The position numbers and the translations under genes are program-made. A stretch of DNA of 64,000 nucleotides. It comes from Karstenula rhodostoma CBS 690.94 (lineage: Eukaryota > Ascomycota > Dothideomycetes > Pleosporales > Didymosphaeriaceae). This document shows positions 20,453 to 31,595 of the stretch, in pieces. Under the pieces are notes generated by a model that worked only from the letters and a program-made list of their open reading frames with translations, did no database searches and had not been told where the DNA came from. The stretch is from the NCBI GenBank assembly GCA_010093485.1, contig MU001513.1:199696-263695 (forward strand), read 5' to 3'. The first letter of the stretch is position 1. Each line of letters opens with the position of its first letter.

Positions 20453-21867
20453 ATGCCTACCATCAGCCACGTACGCCTCGCTGCCCTCGAGCCGCCCGCC
20501 GACATGACTAACACCTCCAGGTCGTTGTTGCAGGCTGTGGTCCCTCGGGGCTGCTCCTGGGAACCATGCTCGCGCGCAACCTGTCTATAAACGTCACCAT
20601 CCTCGACGCCAACACGGAGATAGACAAGAACCCACGCGCCGCCCACTATGCACCCTCCGCCATGTTCGACTTCAAGCGCGCCGGCATACTCGAAGAGGTG
20701 CGGGAGAAGGGACTTTCTCCTCGGGGCGTATGCTGGCGATTGGACGACACCACGTTCCTTGCGGGAATGGGTCGCAACCCCGACGACTCCGAACTCGCTA
20801 TGCGCGTGCTGCCGTTAGACCAGCTGGGCCCGCTCATTGTGAGGCACTTCAAGAGCTACCCCAACACCGAGATACTGTGGGGACACAAAGTGGTTGGCGT
20901 GAAGCAGGACGAGAATGGCGCAACTGCTATCGTGGAAACCGCAGATGGCGAGAAAAAGGAAGTCACTGGGGACTATCTCGTAGGTGCAGATGGCGCGTCA
21001 AGTGGTGTACGGACCGCTTTGTTCGGGAAGGAATATCCTGGCGAAACACTGCCTCAGCAGATCGTGGCCACAAATGTCGGTAACCGAATACGCACTGCTC
21101 AAGCAAAGCCTGACGTTCTAGGTCTACTTGCCGTTCGACGAGAGATTTGGTTACTGGGATTCAAACTTCATTGTCCATCCGACCGACTGGTACATGGCTG
21201 CCAAGATCACAAAGGACGGCATATGGCGAGTCACGTACGGCGACGACGCCAGCCTCTCGCGCGATGAAATCGTAAAGCGTCAACCACTGCGTTATCAGAA
21301 GATCCTCCCAGGTCACCCTGAGCCACACGAATACAAGCTGGTCAGCATGAGCCCGTACAAGTTGCAGCAGAGATGCGCACCAAGCTTCAGAGTAGGCAAG
21401 ATATTATTGGTAGCAGACGCAGCTCACCTGTGCAATCCCTTGTAAGCCTCACCACCACACCGAACGCCACAGGTACTAAAACCAACAGTGGTGGCCTTGG
21501 CCTGACCGGAGGCTTTGCGGACGTTGGTTCCCTTTACGATTGTTTCATGGGTATTCACCAGGACGAGCTCGACGAGTCGATTCTTGACAAATACAGTGAG
21601 ATCCGCATCAAAATTTGGCGGGAGATGATCGATCCAATGTCACGTGCGAACTTCCACCGCTTATGGGACCCCGCATGTGAGAAGGAGAAGGAAGAGTTCT
21701 TCAAGTTCTGTGACCGTGCGGACAAAGATCCGGTGTGGGGCAAATCGGTTGCTGAAGCTGTTCACGCGGTGCGGCACGACTTTACGCAATATTTCAAGAG
21801 CAAGCAGGAGGCGGGGGTGGATGCGGCCGTCACCAACGGTGCATCTGCCGTCAAGGCTGCCGCGTGA
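20453..21867 (+). CDS. FAD-dependent aromatic-ring-hydroxylase-type monooxygenase
   Basis: Flavoprotein monooxygenase of the PHBH/salicylate-hydroxylase type, which uses NAD(P)H and O2 to hydroxylate aromatic or polyketide substrates. Exons 20453-20470, 20521-21075, 21122-21441 and 21489-21867 give 423 residues. Exon 1 encodes only MPTISH; exon 2 opens directly into the FAD-binding VVVAGCGPSG. Further motifs are the DG motif (GDYLVGADGASSGVRTALF, about 165-183), then TNVYLPFDERFGY across intron 2, FIVHPTDWYMAAKITKDG, and the GD motif VADAAHLCNPFGGLGLTGG across intron 3. Intron 2 uses a less common donor, GTCGGT; introns 1 and 3 use GTACGC and GTAAGC. It is the first of five co-directional accessory genes. 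Substrate cannot be read from sequence. Confidence 0.9.
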
Positions 21868-22187
21868 GCAGCTTTAGAGGATCAGAGATAGGGAAGGAAT
21901 GTTGATACCATCCATGTACATACTTGAAGCGTATTGCCATTGCCCCACTTTGAGTTCTGCGCCACTATGTGTTCTTAAGCAGGGTACCCCACATTTGGAG
22001 TAGTATACTGTGCTAGCCAAACCTTACCTCTTCGACACTAGACTTCTCCATCTCGTGTACATTTCACGTAGACGGGACATGCCATTGCATACGGGATATT
22101 GAGGCTTGAATCGCATCCCGCCCGTCCTACTCGGCCGTCTCGTACTCTCACTTTACTCACCAGCTGTGGACTCGTGAGGACATCAGC
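21868..22187. other. short intergenic space
   Basis: About 320 bases between the monooxygenase stop and the P450 start. It holds a 3'UTR and a promoter; no other feature seen. Confidence 0.45.
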
Positions 22188-24075
22188 ATGCCAGCATTCT
22201 TACCAACATCACTTGTAGCACTCTCACTGCTACTCCTCGCACGACTATGGAGTAACTTCCAATGGCACAGGAGATACAAACTCCCGCCGGGCCCCAAAGG
22301 CATCCCCTTCTTCGGCAACATGTTCCAAATGCCGCCCTACCACCAAGGCCCCTGGGCCCAACAAACGGCCCAGAAATACGGCGAGATGTGAACGACCCCT
22401 CTCCTTCCTTCCTTCCTTCCTTCCCAGCCCCCTCCCCCACCTACAATCACAACTAACATCTCACACCACGCAGGTTCACCCTCCGCATCGCCAGCACAAC
22501 GTGGGTCTTCCTCAACACGCCGCGCGTCGTGTCGGACCTCCTCGAAAAACGCTCCGCCCTCTACTCGTCCCGCCCGCGCTTCCCCTACGCCTCCACCCTC
22601 ATGTCGGGCGACTGCCGCGTCGTCCTCCAGCCGTACGGCGCCCAGTGGCGCGCCCTCCGCAAGATCATGCACGGCATCCTCAACGCGAAGAACGGCGGGA
22701 CGTTTGCGCCGTTTCAGGACGTCGAGAGCAAGCAGCTGGTTTTGGATGTGCTGAGGGCGCCTGAGATGTGGTGGAAGGCGAATCAGCGGTTCGCGAATAG
22801 CGTTATTATGAGTGTGGTGTTTGGGAAGAGGGTTAGTGGAGAGGAGGGGAGGGAGGGGAAGGGCAAGGGAGGGGAAAATAGTAATGTGGATAGGCTGTTC
22901 GACACGAGTCAGGAGTTTATCGCGGCGTTGCAGCCGGGGGCGAATCTGGTGGATACGTTTTACTTCCTTGATCGCCTGCCCAAGCCGCTGAAGTGGTGGA
23001 CGAAGAGAGGGGAGGAGGCGTTTCGGAGGCTGTTGGATGTGTATGGTGCTGAGGTGGATGATTTGAGGGAAAGGATGGGCAGGGGGGCGTGTCCGCCGTG
23101 CTTCGCGAGTAAGTTTTTGGAGGACCCGGAGAGTGCGAAGTTGGGGGAGACGCAGAGGCTGTTTGCGCTGGGGAGTCTGATGGAGGCAGGCAGTGATACG
23201 AGCAGGATGACGTTGAGTCAGATTATTGCTGCTGCCGCGACTGATAGGAGGTGGGTGAAAGAAGCACAGGGGGCCCTGGATAGGGTGTGCGGCTTTGCGG
23301 CGCGATTGCCTGAGTTTAGTGATCGTGGCCAGCTGCCGTATCTGAGCGCAGTAGCCAAGGAAGGATTCAGGTGGAGACCATTCGCTGAGATCGGTATGTG
23401 GCCTCTGAAATTCATGTGAAGATGCTCAGTCAACATGAAGTTGTAAGGTATGGTGGTAGCTGATCTTGGCTCTAGGTATGTTCCATACGCTCATCAAAGA
23501 CGACGTCTACGAGGGCTACCACTTTCCTGCCGGTACCGTTTTCACGTGGAACGCCTGGCATATTGCTCTGGACCCAGACGAGTATCCCGAACCACTACGA
23601 TTCTGGCCTGAGAGGTGGCTGGACCCAAATATCCAATCTGTCGACCCCAGTAAAGTCGAAGATCCGCTAGCCGGCCATTGGAGTTTCGGTGCGGGAAGGA
23701 GAGTGTGTACTGGCTACCATGTAGGAGACTCGAACGTGTACGTCGACTCACTTTCTTTGTTTGACCATCACAGTTTTGGATGTCCCCGCATGTCTTGGCT
23801 GGTTTTTCTTTCGCCACGTTGTTTTTGTGAGGTCCTATGTGGTGGATTTCAAATAGTCGCTGACTAGTTCCACCATACTCAGTTGGATCGCGGCGGCACG
23901 ACTGCTCTACTGCTTCGATTTTGAGCAGGTCGCAGGGGGTGAAATCGATACGCTGAACATGAACGTGGCGGAGCATCGTTGGGCCCCATTCGAAGTTAAG
24001 ATTACGGCGCGGAGCGAAGCGCATAGGAAGCTAGTTGAGGGATGCGGTGGGGAAGCAGTGGGGGTTGCCTGTTGA
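22188..24075 (+). CDS. cytochrome P450 (first of two)
   Basis: Membrane-anchored heme-thiolate monooxygenase. Exons 22188-22387, 22474-23393, 23476-23737 and 23883-24075 give 524 residues. An N-terminal anchor (LVALSLLLLARLW) is followed by the Pro-rich hinge LPPGPKGIPFFGN. The I-helix has EAGSDTSR, the K-helix ExxR is EGFR (363-366), PERW follows, and the heme loop is FGAGRRVCTG with the Cys ligand near residue 451. Intron donors are GTGAAC, GTATGT and GTACGT; the last intron is long (145 nt). Intron 1 carries a CCTT microsatellite. A Gly/Lys/Glu-rich low-complexity insert (EEGREGKGKGGEN) sits in mid-protein. The layout resembles fungal CYP families such as the one containing O-methylsterigmatocystin oxidoreductase; substrate unknown. 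Confidence 0.9.
22403..22425. repeat. CCTT microsatellite in intron
   Basis: About five CCTT units inside intron 1 of the P450 gene (intron 22388-22473), upstream of its ACTAAC branch site. Confidence 0.9.
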
Positions 24076-25656
24076 TGTATCGATACGAGTGCGTGAGGCG
24101 TCCATCGCTGTGTTATTGGGTGAATTGCTTCTTCGGGGAGCGTGGAGCGCGCCTGCGCATCCTTCGAGTGCCTGGCGATTGCGCAGCCCTGAGAGGCTGA
24201 GACTACCTCGAAAATGCAGGACTTCGCCGTGGTTGCTTTTTTGCATCTGAGACCCCGGTGGCCGTGCCGCATAGAAATGCGCCTCATGATCGCACGCAGG
24301 GCAGCATGGGTGACGCGGTGAGGCTGCGATTGCGTGGGCCGAGGTTAGATCGAGCAGTGTGGCAGTGTGGCGTTGAGATGCGGCGGGGGTCAGCTTCGTT
24401 CGAGGCAAGATCAATAATCCCCAACAAGATCGCCCTCGTCACATTGCTGGATCGGTACCACCACATTTGTATCCAATCCCCTGGCAAGTTCGGCTCGCCC
24501 GTGCAGTTGTCACGTTCAGGCTGGTCGATATTGAGACTGACATGCGCCTGCTGGCCGTTTGCGTGCCAGCCCAGTGCATACAGGTCTCCAGTTCCAAGGC
24601 ATCGGAAACCGAGGGTCCATGTGCTTCATGTATCTTCCACCCGATACGGCCTCTTAAGCGAACTGCGAACACTCTGCACGCTCAAGCTCGGTTCTATCTT
24701 TGTTTTGTCTGCGTCTGTTTCGGCTGCCGGCACTACGCACCGTACCTACATCGCAGGCTAGGGGTACTTTGAATGCATACATGGGAGAGCGCGGGTCACG
24801 GGGGCGGAATCGATAGTCTTCTCTCCTGCGAGCAGAATCCGCAATCGCACTTCGCCGAAGTACAAAGGGTGAAGATGGCGTCTGCTGGATCACGGCTGTC
24901 GTTCCTACCGCCGGCGTCTATGTTTAGCGAACGCCTTTCAGCCTCATTCCCTCTTTCGGTATGACAGCCCCGATCCGGATAGTGAAGTGCGACCGCAAGA
25001 GCCAACTCAAATGACTGGAAGCTTCAGAAGCGGAACATCTTGGGACGTGAACCTTAGCCGCATAAACTGGTTGATATCATCCTCGAAACAACTACCACGG
25101 AGTGTGCAGCTTCCGAGAAAACAAAGAGAGACGAGCGTGCTGGGTAACAACGGTGTTTTCAGAGTTAGAGATGACGTGGTCTACCAGAACTTTTGAAAAA
25201 CGAACCCACATCAGGATCTCCGGGGCTAGGACAGGGTCTGGCAAATGCAGCTGAGATGGAACTATGTTCGCCGATCACTTCGGCATGGTGGCTTCAGAGC
25301 ATTGCGAGCTTGCAGAGTATCCACTCTTCCATCTGTATCAGTATAAATCAACCTGTAGTGAACTTCGCAGCGGCTCACCTGGCAGTATCTCTGCTAACGA
25401 CTTTGCACCTGGGCAATATCTCACTCAACCTTCTGCCGCGAGATCAACTCAGCCCCATAATTATACCTTTGATTTCATCCCCACAGAGCTGTTTACACTA
25501 CCCACGCCGCACTCAGCCTTTGAGAGTTGACGTCACCCCTACGCTGGGAGTCATCGTGAAAGTTAAGCACTCGGGCACCAGCGGTTCTCTGTTGATATAC
25601 GCAGCTTCCGAGCTCTGCGTCTTCACTTTCGAGCTCCACCACCCATCAAAATCAAC
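24076..25656. other. intergenic, no supported gene
   Basis: About 1.6 kb between the two P450 genes. Open frames on both strands are short and motif-free. A stretch near 25560-25610 faintly recalls the 3' half of 5S rRNA but lacks the internal control region, so no RNA gene is called. Confidence 0.45.
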
Positions 25657-27311
25657 ATGCCCTCGACGTTAGCGATCATAACTATTGCTCTGGCCATCGT
25701 GTATGGCATACTGTACGCCGTCCTATACGCTACACAGAGCAATTCAGAGCCTCGACTTATACCCACGACCATACCCTTCTTGGATTCGGCCATCGGTATT
25801 GCACGACACAAAGTTGACTACCTCGTCAGCTTAAGGTAAGTCATTGTCTCTCTCGGATGCCACAAGCAAGCCACTAACATTGACATAGGAGGCGGTATGG
25901 CCTACCAATCCACACCTTGCGGATGCCTTTTCAAAGGATCTACGTCATCAACGCGCCACAACTGATCCAGGTGGTGCAGAGCAAGACCAATCTTAGCACG
26001 TTTGTGCCGACACTGCTCGACTTTGGTATGCTCTTCAGTGGATTGAACCGGACATCCAAGGACACCCTTACGAAAGCATACGGGGCCCACGGCAACGGCT
26101 TTACCAAGAGCGTGCATAGGTACTTAGCCTCTGGTTTAGACTTACACGCCGCTACGCGCACGGCGGTTGAAAAGCTCACTGTAGGAATTCGCTGTGGTTT
26201 CGCGGGCCAAGGTCAAGTTGGCCTCTACGACGCATTGCGACACCAGCTCTGTTTGGCGCTCACAGGTGCAATCTATGGTGCCGAGAACCCCTACGACGAC
26301 CCTGCCGTCGAAGCCAGTTGGCTGTACGTATACCCTTTTCGTTCAAACAGCATACCCTACAGTAAAGCATACAATGCTAACAATATCCGCAGGGAATTCG
26401 TACCGGGCATTAGCCACCTTTTATACAGCCCCTTTCCATCCCTCACAGCGCACAAGGCTCTCAAAGCCCGCGCCCGCGTCATAAAGGCTTTTCAGAATTA
26501 CTTCGAAACGGGTAGCCACATGCAAGCCTTCGCAATGATCCCCGAAATGTTCAACACCAACGCGAACCACGGCCTGCCCCCGTCGGAAGCAGCCAAGTTG
26601 GAAATGGCCACATCGCTTGCTATGCTTAGCAGCGGTGCCATCAGTGCCTTCTGGCTCATGTTCCATATCGCTTCCGACCCCGATGTGCTTCGAACCTGTC
26701 GTGAAGAGCTTCTCAACCTCGTCGTCAAGGAGGCCGATACGCCATCTGGGAAAGCTAAAGTAGTAGACTTGAGCAACATAAGGACACAATGTTCTACTTT
26801 GACGGCAATGTGGCACGAGACGCTCCGGTACCACAGCACAGTCATAAACATCAAGAAAGTACAACACAACATTACCCTGGTATCGGAATACTCCCTTAAG
26901 AAGGGAGCGATCGTGATGATCCCCGGCACTGCAGTACACCACGACACCAATATATGGGGTCCAAGCGCTTCAGAATTCGATCATAAGCGCTTCTTCACGC
27001 CTGCGGGTCGGAAGAACTTGTCTAATACTGCCGCATACCGACCTTTTGGCGCTGGCACTACCATGTGCCCTGGACGGCACTTTTCCACGAGCGTGGTGCT
27101 GTCTTTGGTGGCGATGGTGTTGCTACAATTCGACATCGAACCTGTCCAAGGCCAGTGGCAGATGCCTACCAAGAAGAACGCAGATATGTGGAACGCGATG
27201 CCGAAGCCGGATCAGGATGTGCCTGTGAATGTACGTCGAAGGGTTGACAAAGACGCCTCTGACACGGAATGGAAGCTCGTGTGGGGCGCTACAACTGGAG
27301 AGAAGGAGTAG
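25657..27311 (+). CDS. cytochrome P450 (second), CYP7/CYP8-like I-helix
   Basis: Exons 25657-25835, 25889-26323 and 26393-27311 give 510 residues. Intron 1 has GTAAGT, CTAAC and CATAG. Intron 2 (26324-26392, 69 nt) has GTACGT, GCTAAC and CGCAG; it is a multiple of three without a stop, so an unspliced reading wrongly inserts 23 residues. The N-terminal anchor is AIITIALAIVYGILYAVLYA. K-helix ExxR is ETLR (about 347-350). The heme loop is FGAGTTMCPG with Cys near 430. The I-helix region (SLAMLSSGAISAFWLMFHI) lacks the usual A-G-x-[DE]-T proton-delivery pair, as in CYP7/CYP8-type enzymes. That hints at an isomerase or atypical oxidase, which is inference. Not a close paralogue of the first P450. 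Confidence 0.88.
26324..26392 (+). other. in-frame 69-nt intron without stop codon
   Basis: Perfect GTACGT donor, GCTAAC branch and CGCAG acceptor inside the second P450. Removing it turns the reading into ASWLEFVPGISHLL, which fits the usual W-x-F-x-x-G pattern of P450s, whereas the unspliced reading does not. Confidence 0.8.
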
Positions 27312-27898
27312 CTTGTTGGGATTTGCGCTTTCGTTTTCGATTGACTGGCTGCATGGCTATGCGCTAGACCTTGTTATTACACTGTTTTCATTCTCACCAA
27401 AATCCTCGGATGGATTTGTATATGGCGTTTCCGCTTTCTGAAGGTCGCTTGGAGTCGCCTGCGGTTGTAAATGTCGTGCGTTCAGGATTGGGAGTTGTGG
27501 CATGTTGGATCATGCTCCTTCTGGGAAATTCGAGAGGTAGTTTCCATTTGCTTGGGATGAAAAAGTACTTCTATAAATACTTCTGACAGCATATCCCTAC
27601 ATCACTCGCTTGCTCGCACTTCTTCGGATGACTTTTCACCTTCTTGTCTTAGTGACTCTTAATCGAGCTTAGCGTTGCCCCCACTAAACTAACCACGACG
27701 TGTCGAATTCAATCTGCCTGCCAGCTCCTTGCACTGCCAATGAATCGCGACCTCGCTGACGTTGCGCGATACAGGAGAGAGCATTCAGCATCAATGATAT
27801 CTAGGCGCTGAGGTCATTGATGCGGACTCGACCCGAATAAGACCTGATCACAGAGATATCTTTTCCGACTACTTTTTCAGTTGCGACTTCACATTGCA
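27312..27898. other. intergenic, promoter of the esterase gene
   Basis: About 590 bases. It ends with a pyrimidine run and CAG at about 27873-27880, which could be the acceptor of a 5'UTR intron just before the ATG at 27899. No coding frame accepted. Confidence 0.4.
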
Positions 27899-29635
27899 AT
27901 GCTTTCGAAAAAAGCGCTCGCATGGCTCGTGGCCCTTCCAGCAGTAAAAGGACAAGACCAACTTGAGCCGGAAAATGTGCCTTCGTTCGTTCCGGTATGC
28001 GAAACCGTTACATTCAGCCCGCCAAGTCTCGGCGTCGGTGTCACGATAAGGTCCATCGGAGCGGAGATCCAGCGCAACTACACCACCCACGGAGGTGAGC
28101 ACGGGATATCAGACATAGATGGTCTCAATTTCTGCCAGGTCAAAGTACATCTCAATCACAAGGGAAGCGACGATGACGTTCTGGTCGAGGTTTGGCTTCC
28201 ATTAAGTCGTGACGACTGGAACGACCGCTTCCAAGGTACAGGAGGAGCAGGCATGTCAACTGGTATGCTTGGGGCTGCCCTTGGTCCTGCTGTTAAAGGA
28301 GGCTACGCAGCGTCTTCTACGGATGGTGGTCACCCTATTCAAGAGACCGATGACACAACATGGGTTTTGAAGGAAGATGGCACTATTGATTGGAACTTGT
28401 TGACCAACTTCGCCACTCGCAGTCTTGTCGAGTCGGTCGTGGTCGGCAAAAGCATGACCGAGCAATTCTATAACGAAAAGCCGAAATACTCGTACTGGAA
28501 TGGTTGTTCTCAGGGTGGAAGGCAAGGTTACATGCTTGCGCAACAATACCCTCACCTTTTGGATGGCATACTTGCAAACGCTCCTGCTATCAGTCTGACG
28601 CATCTTGCGATGGCTGATTTCTGGCCTCAACTCGTCATGAAGGAAGAAGGCTTATGGATGTCGAGCTGCGAGTTCAATTACTTCCGCCAGAAAGCAATGG
28701 AGAGCTGCGATATGATTGACGGCGTCAGCGATGGTGTGATTTCTGAACCTGACTTGTGCGACTTCGACCCGCTTCACTTGATCGGCCAAGTCTTCTACTG
28801 CGGGGATAAACCCGTAGAAGTCTCGCGAGCCATGGCAAACATTGTGCGAAGAATCCAGGAAGGCCCTCGAACACCGGTCAAAACATCTCTTTGGTACGGC
28901 CTTAAGCACGGGACCAGCTTCGACGTCCTTGCAAGCACCACCATTACCAACGAAGGACTGCGGACGCCGAATCCATTCCCTATATCCACGGGTTTCATCC
29001 AAAGCTTTCTCTTGAAAGATGTGTCGTTTAACGCAACTAGACTCAACTATGCAGACTACACGGCGTTGTGGGCTCAAGGAAACTCAGAGTTTGGATGGCT
29101 CCTCGATGCCGACAAACCGGATCTTGCGAGCTTGCAGGCATCAGGAACGAAATTACTCACCTGGCATGGGATCAGCGATCCTGTCATACCGTATCAATCT
29201 ACTGTGCAGTATCGGAAGCGGGTAGAACTGCTCATGGGCGGCGCCAATGAAGTCGATAAGTTCTATCGCCTTTTCTTAGCGCCTGGCGCCGAGCATTGCG
29301 CGGGGGGAAACGGACCTGTTCCTACGGACCCTCTTGCTGCGCTGATCGAATGGGTGGAGGATGGAAAACCGCCGGAGACGCTAGAAGCCGAAACTACAAC
29401 GTACGAAGGTGATCGCGTTACGCGCGAGCTATGCGCCTGGCCTGGAATCGCTCGCTATATGGGCATTGCTGACCCGAAGAGAGCCTCCAGCTGGAGTTGC
29501 CACGGAGGTACTGAGCGACCAGAAGAGGACGTGGCTGAAGATGAGGACAACATTAGGTCGGGCCGAGCAGGTCAGATACTGGACGGGTTGAAGGACAGGC
29601 TTGAGGGACTTGGAATGGGTTTTACGATCGGATAG
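27899..29635 (+). CDS. secreted tannase/feruloyl esterase family hydrolase
   Basis: Serine esterase of the tannase/feruloyl-esterase family, which cleaves gallate or hydroxycinnamate esters outside the cell. Single exon, 578 residues from the ATG at 27899; an in-frame TTG at 27881 is upstream but not needed. The signal peptide is MLSKKALAWLVALPAVKGQ. The catalytic serine is S204 in NGCSQGGRQG, preceded by the family's conserved Cys. The acid is D427 (WHGISDPVIP) and the histidine H466 (APGAEHCAGG), again next to a Cys; the two Cys form the CS-D-HC disulfide typical of this family. The calcium-loop pattern C-DMIDGVSDGVISEPDL-C lies at 270-287. The C-terminal 50 residues are an acidic extension. 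Neighbouring oxidases fit aromatic breakdown. Confidence 0.92.
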   Translation: MLSKKALAWLVALPAVKGQDQLEPENVPSFVPVCETVTFSPPSLGVGVTIRSIGAEIQRNYTTHGGEHGISDIDGLNFCQVKVHLNHKGSDDDVLVEVWLPLSRDDWNDRFQGTGGAGMSTGMLGAALGPAVKGGYAASSTDGGHPIQETDDTTWVLKEDGTIDWNLLTNFATRSLVESVVVGKSMTEQFYNEKPKYSYWNGCSQGGRQGYMLAQQYPHLLDGILANAPAISLTHLAMADFWPQLVMKEEGLWMSSCEFNYFRQKAMESCDMIDGVSDGVISEPDLCDFDPLHLIGQVFYCGDKPVEVSRAMANIVRRIQEGPRTPVKTSLWYGLKHGTSFDVLASTTITNEGLRTPNPFPISTGFIQSFLLKDVSFNATRLNYADYTALWAQGNSEFGWLLDADKPDLASLQASGTKLLTWHGISDPVIPYQSTVQYRKRVELLMGGANEVDKFYRLFLAPGAEHCAGGNGPVPTDPLAALIEWVEDGKPPETLEAETTTYEGDRVTRELCAWPGIARYMGIADPKRASSWSCHGGTERPEEDVAEDEDNIRSGRAGQILDGLKDRLEGLGMGFTIG

Positions 29636-30287
29636 GTCTAGTGCGCTAAAGTATCCAGTCAACTACTCTGAGTACAACCGGTCCTTGTTCGCGTATCCCG
29701 GTACAAAACAATGTACTCAAGCTTTTCAGGCAGCACTGAAGGGCGTTCTAGAGTTCGATGCACGACTGAGTAGTTCCCCCAATAAACTTGTGGAGTGGAA
29801 TATCAGCCGCCATGTATTCGTCTTCCGAAGGAGATCTGGAAGCCAAGACATTTACCCGCACCTAGATAATAAGATACCGATGGAAATCCCCGAAAACCAA
29901 TGACAGCATGCACATATAGTGTTGTAGCAACATTTATGTGATACATTGCGGATGAATTACCGTTCAAGGACACATTCGCTTGCACGTGTGTCGGTGCTTT
30001 CGCGGGGAAAATTCCAGGTCCTTTTTGCCGGACCTTGTACGAACAAAGACGGAATATCATGCAATGTCACGCTAATCACATCACAGCTCCAAGCTCTCTC
30101 GTCATTGAGAGACTATGAGCATCAATATCAGATTTCATATACGGCAATTGATGCTGCCAGTCATGTGTTCTACATCGAGTTGGAAACTCCCTCTCCCCAC
30201 AACTAGGAAAGCTCTTCAAATATCCCACAACAGTAGCTGTGAATGTTTCCTGGGAACCAGAGGGAAAGAATATAATTCCCTTTCACA
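29636..30287. other. intergenic, no supported gene
   Basis: About 650 bases between the esterase and the Asp-box gene. Open frames of 60-100 codons here have no motif and no ATG context; taken as UTR and promoter. Confidence 0.45.
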
Positions 30288-31595
30288 ATGCGCCCACGCC
30301 GACTCGTCTTGACCAGTCTGGTCATTTTGAGCCCAGTGCTGGCTCAGGAGACAGACCAACCGGATCCTCCAGCGCCTACCCCTACCGGAATCGATGTCTT
30401 CGCGAATGTAACCCTGTATGAGCCCGATGGCTCTGTTCGAGTAACAACCCCGCGCACCGAAAGTCTTCCGGACAATATCGTGCTCGCAGCGTGGAATGAC
30501 CCATCATCCAATGGCTCGATCGCTATATACCGCTCAACAAACAGTGGGTACTCGTGGTATCCATTTGGCACAGCAACGTCAGACTCTGGGAAAAGACTGC
30601 TGCAGCCACACTTGCTGTATATCAATGGAACATATGCAGACGAGACGGGAACCACTCTCTTAGCTGTCAACGCGGTGGATGACAGGACTACGACTATTGA
30701 ACTGTATACCTCGGGCAACCAGGGCGAAAACTGGGACCTTGCAAGTGAGATTGCCAACGGTGGGCCGCTGAACAACGCCACAGCTGCGGTGGCTAATCCT
30801 TTTCTCGTGCACAAGTGAGTTTTGAACCCAAGATCAGAGTGTTAGCAAAGTTACTTGTAGCATTCCACTGATTATATTGACATAGTGGCGACTCGATCAC
30901 TGTGTTCTACGCCGGTAAAGGAGACAAGACGCACGCCCAAAAGATTGTCCAACAAACAACGACCGAGAACTACGATAGCTGGGACAATCCGGTCGACGTT
31001 GTAACATCGCAATTCCTGTCCGATCAGCCTGCCGCTCCCAGCATTGCTAAGGTAAGTCTGCGCGTGCGTGCGTCTTATTCCACCGTAGTGACTGTCTACA
31101 GGTTGCAAATAACAAGTATATAATCGCCTTTCAGTGCGGACTGCGTGGCGCCGATACGAACACTACCACATACCCAATTTACTACAAGATCACGTCTAAT
31201 CCGCAAAAGGCCGCGAGCGACCGCACGCGCGAAGTCCGTGTTGATACTGGCCTCGTGCCCAGTGGCGTGCCTTCGGTGACCTGGACCCCACTGGGAGGAC
31301 CGAACGGAACAATCGTGCTCAGTGATTCCAAGTCGAACTCCGTGTTCGTCAATCAAAACTTAGGAGAGGGGGAATGGTGGGAACTGAACACAACTGCAGG
31401 CCGTGCGTTTGGGCGTGAGGTTACTGTCCGTAAGTGGTCAACCTGAGCATTGTGCAAAGAGTCCCAAATTGACGCAGTATAGCTCCAAACGATCAGACAA
31501 AGCTCAGGTTTGCGGGCGGGGCGGAATGGTCGGGCTCGGGTGCAAGTCAGATTTTGGTTACTAGTATGGACCTCAAGAAAGCATTGGGGGCTTAA
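30288..31595 (+). CDS. secreted BNR/Asp-box (sialidase-fold) protein
   Basis: Four exons, 30288-30814, 30886-31051, 31102-31429 and 31483-31595, give 377 residues. Donors are GTGAGT, GTAAGT and GTAAGT; the last acceptor is TATAG, because the nearer CAG would create a stop. Signal peptide MRPRRLVLTSLVILSPVLA. Asp-box-like turns are STNSGYSW (near 84-91) and TSGNQGENW (near 143), each followed by a strand, as in six-bladed propellers. Conserved-looking PQPHLLYI-type and VANNKYIIAF segments recall GH93-like exo-arabinanases and related BNR proteins. Several N-glycosylation sequons (NGS, NGT, NAT, NTT) fit secretion. Catalytic residues cannot be assigned confidently, so activity is left open. Confidence 0.78.

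Noticed and set aside
25537..25610. Possible 5S rRNA fragment
   Set aside because: Only short words recall the 3' half of 5S rRNA; the internal promoter region and 5' end are missing, so similarity may be chance.
20453..31595. Complete secondary-metabolite cluster
   Set aside because: No backbone synthase, transporter or pathway regulator in the block; called only an oxidative/hydrolytic gene block.
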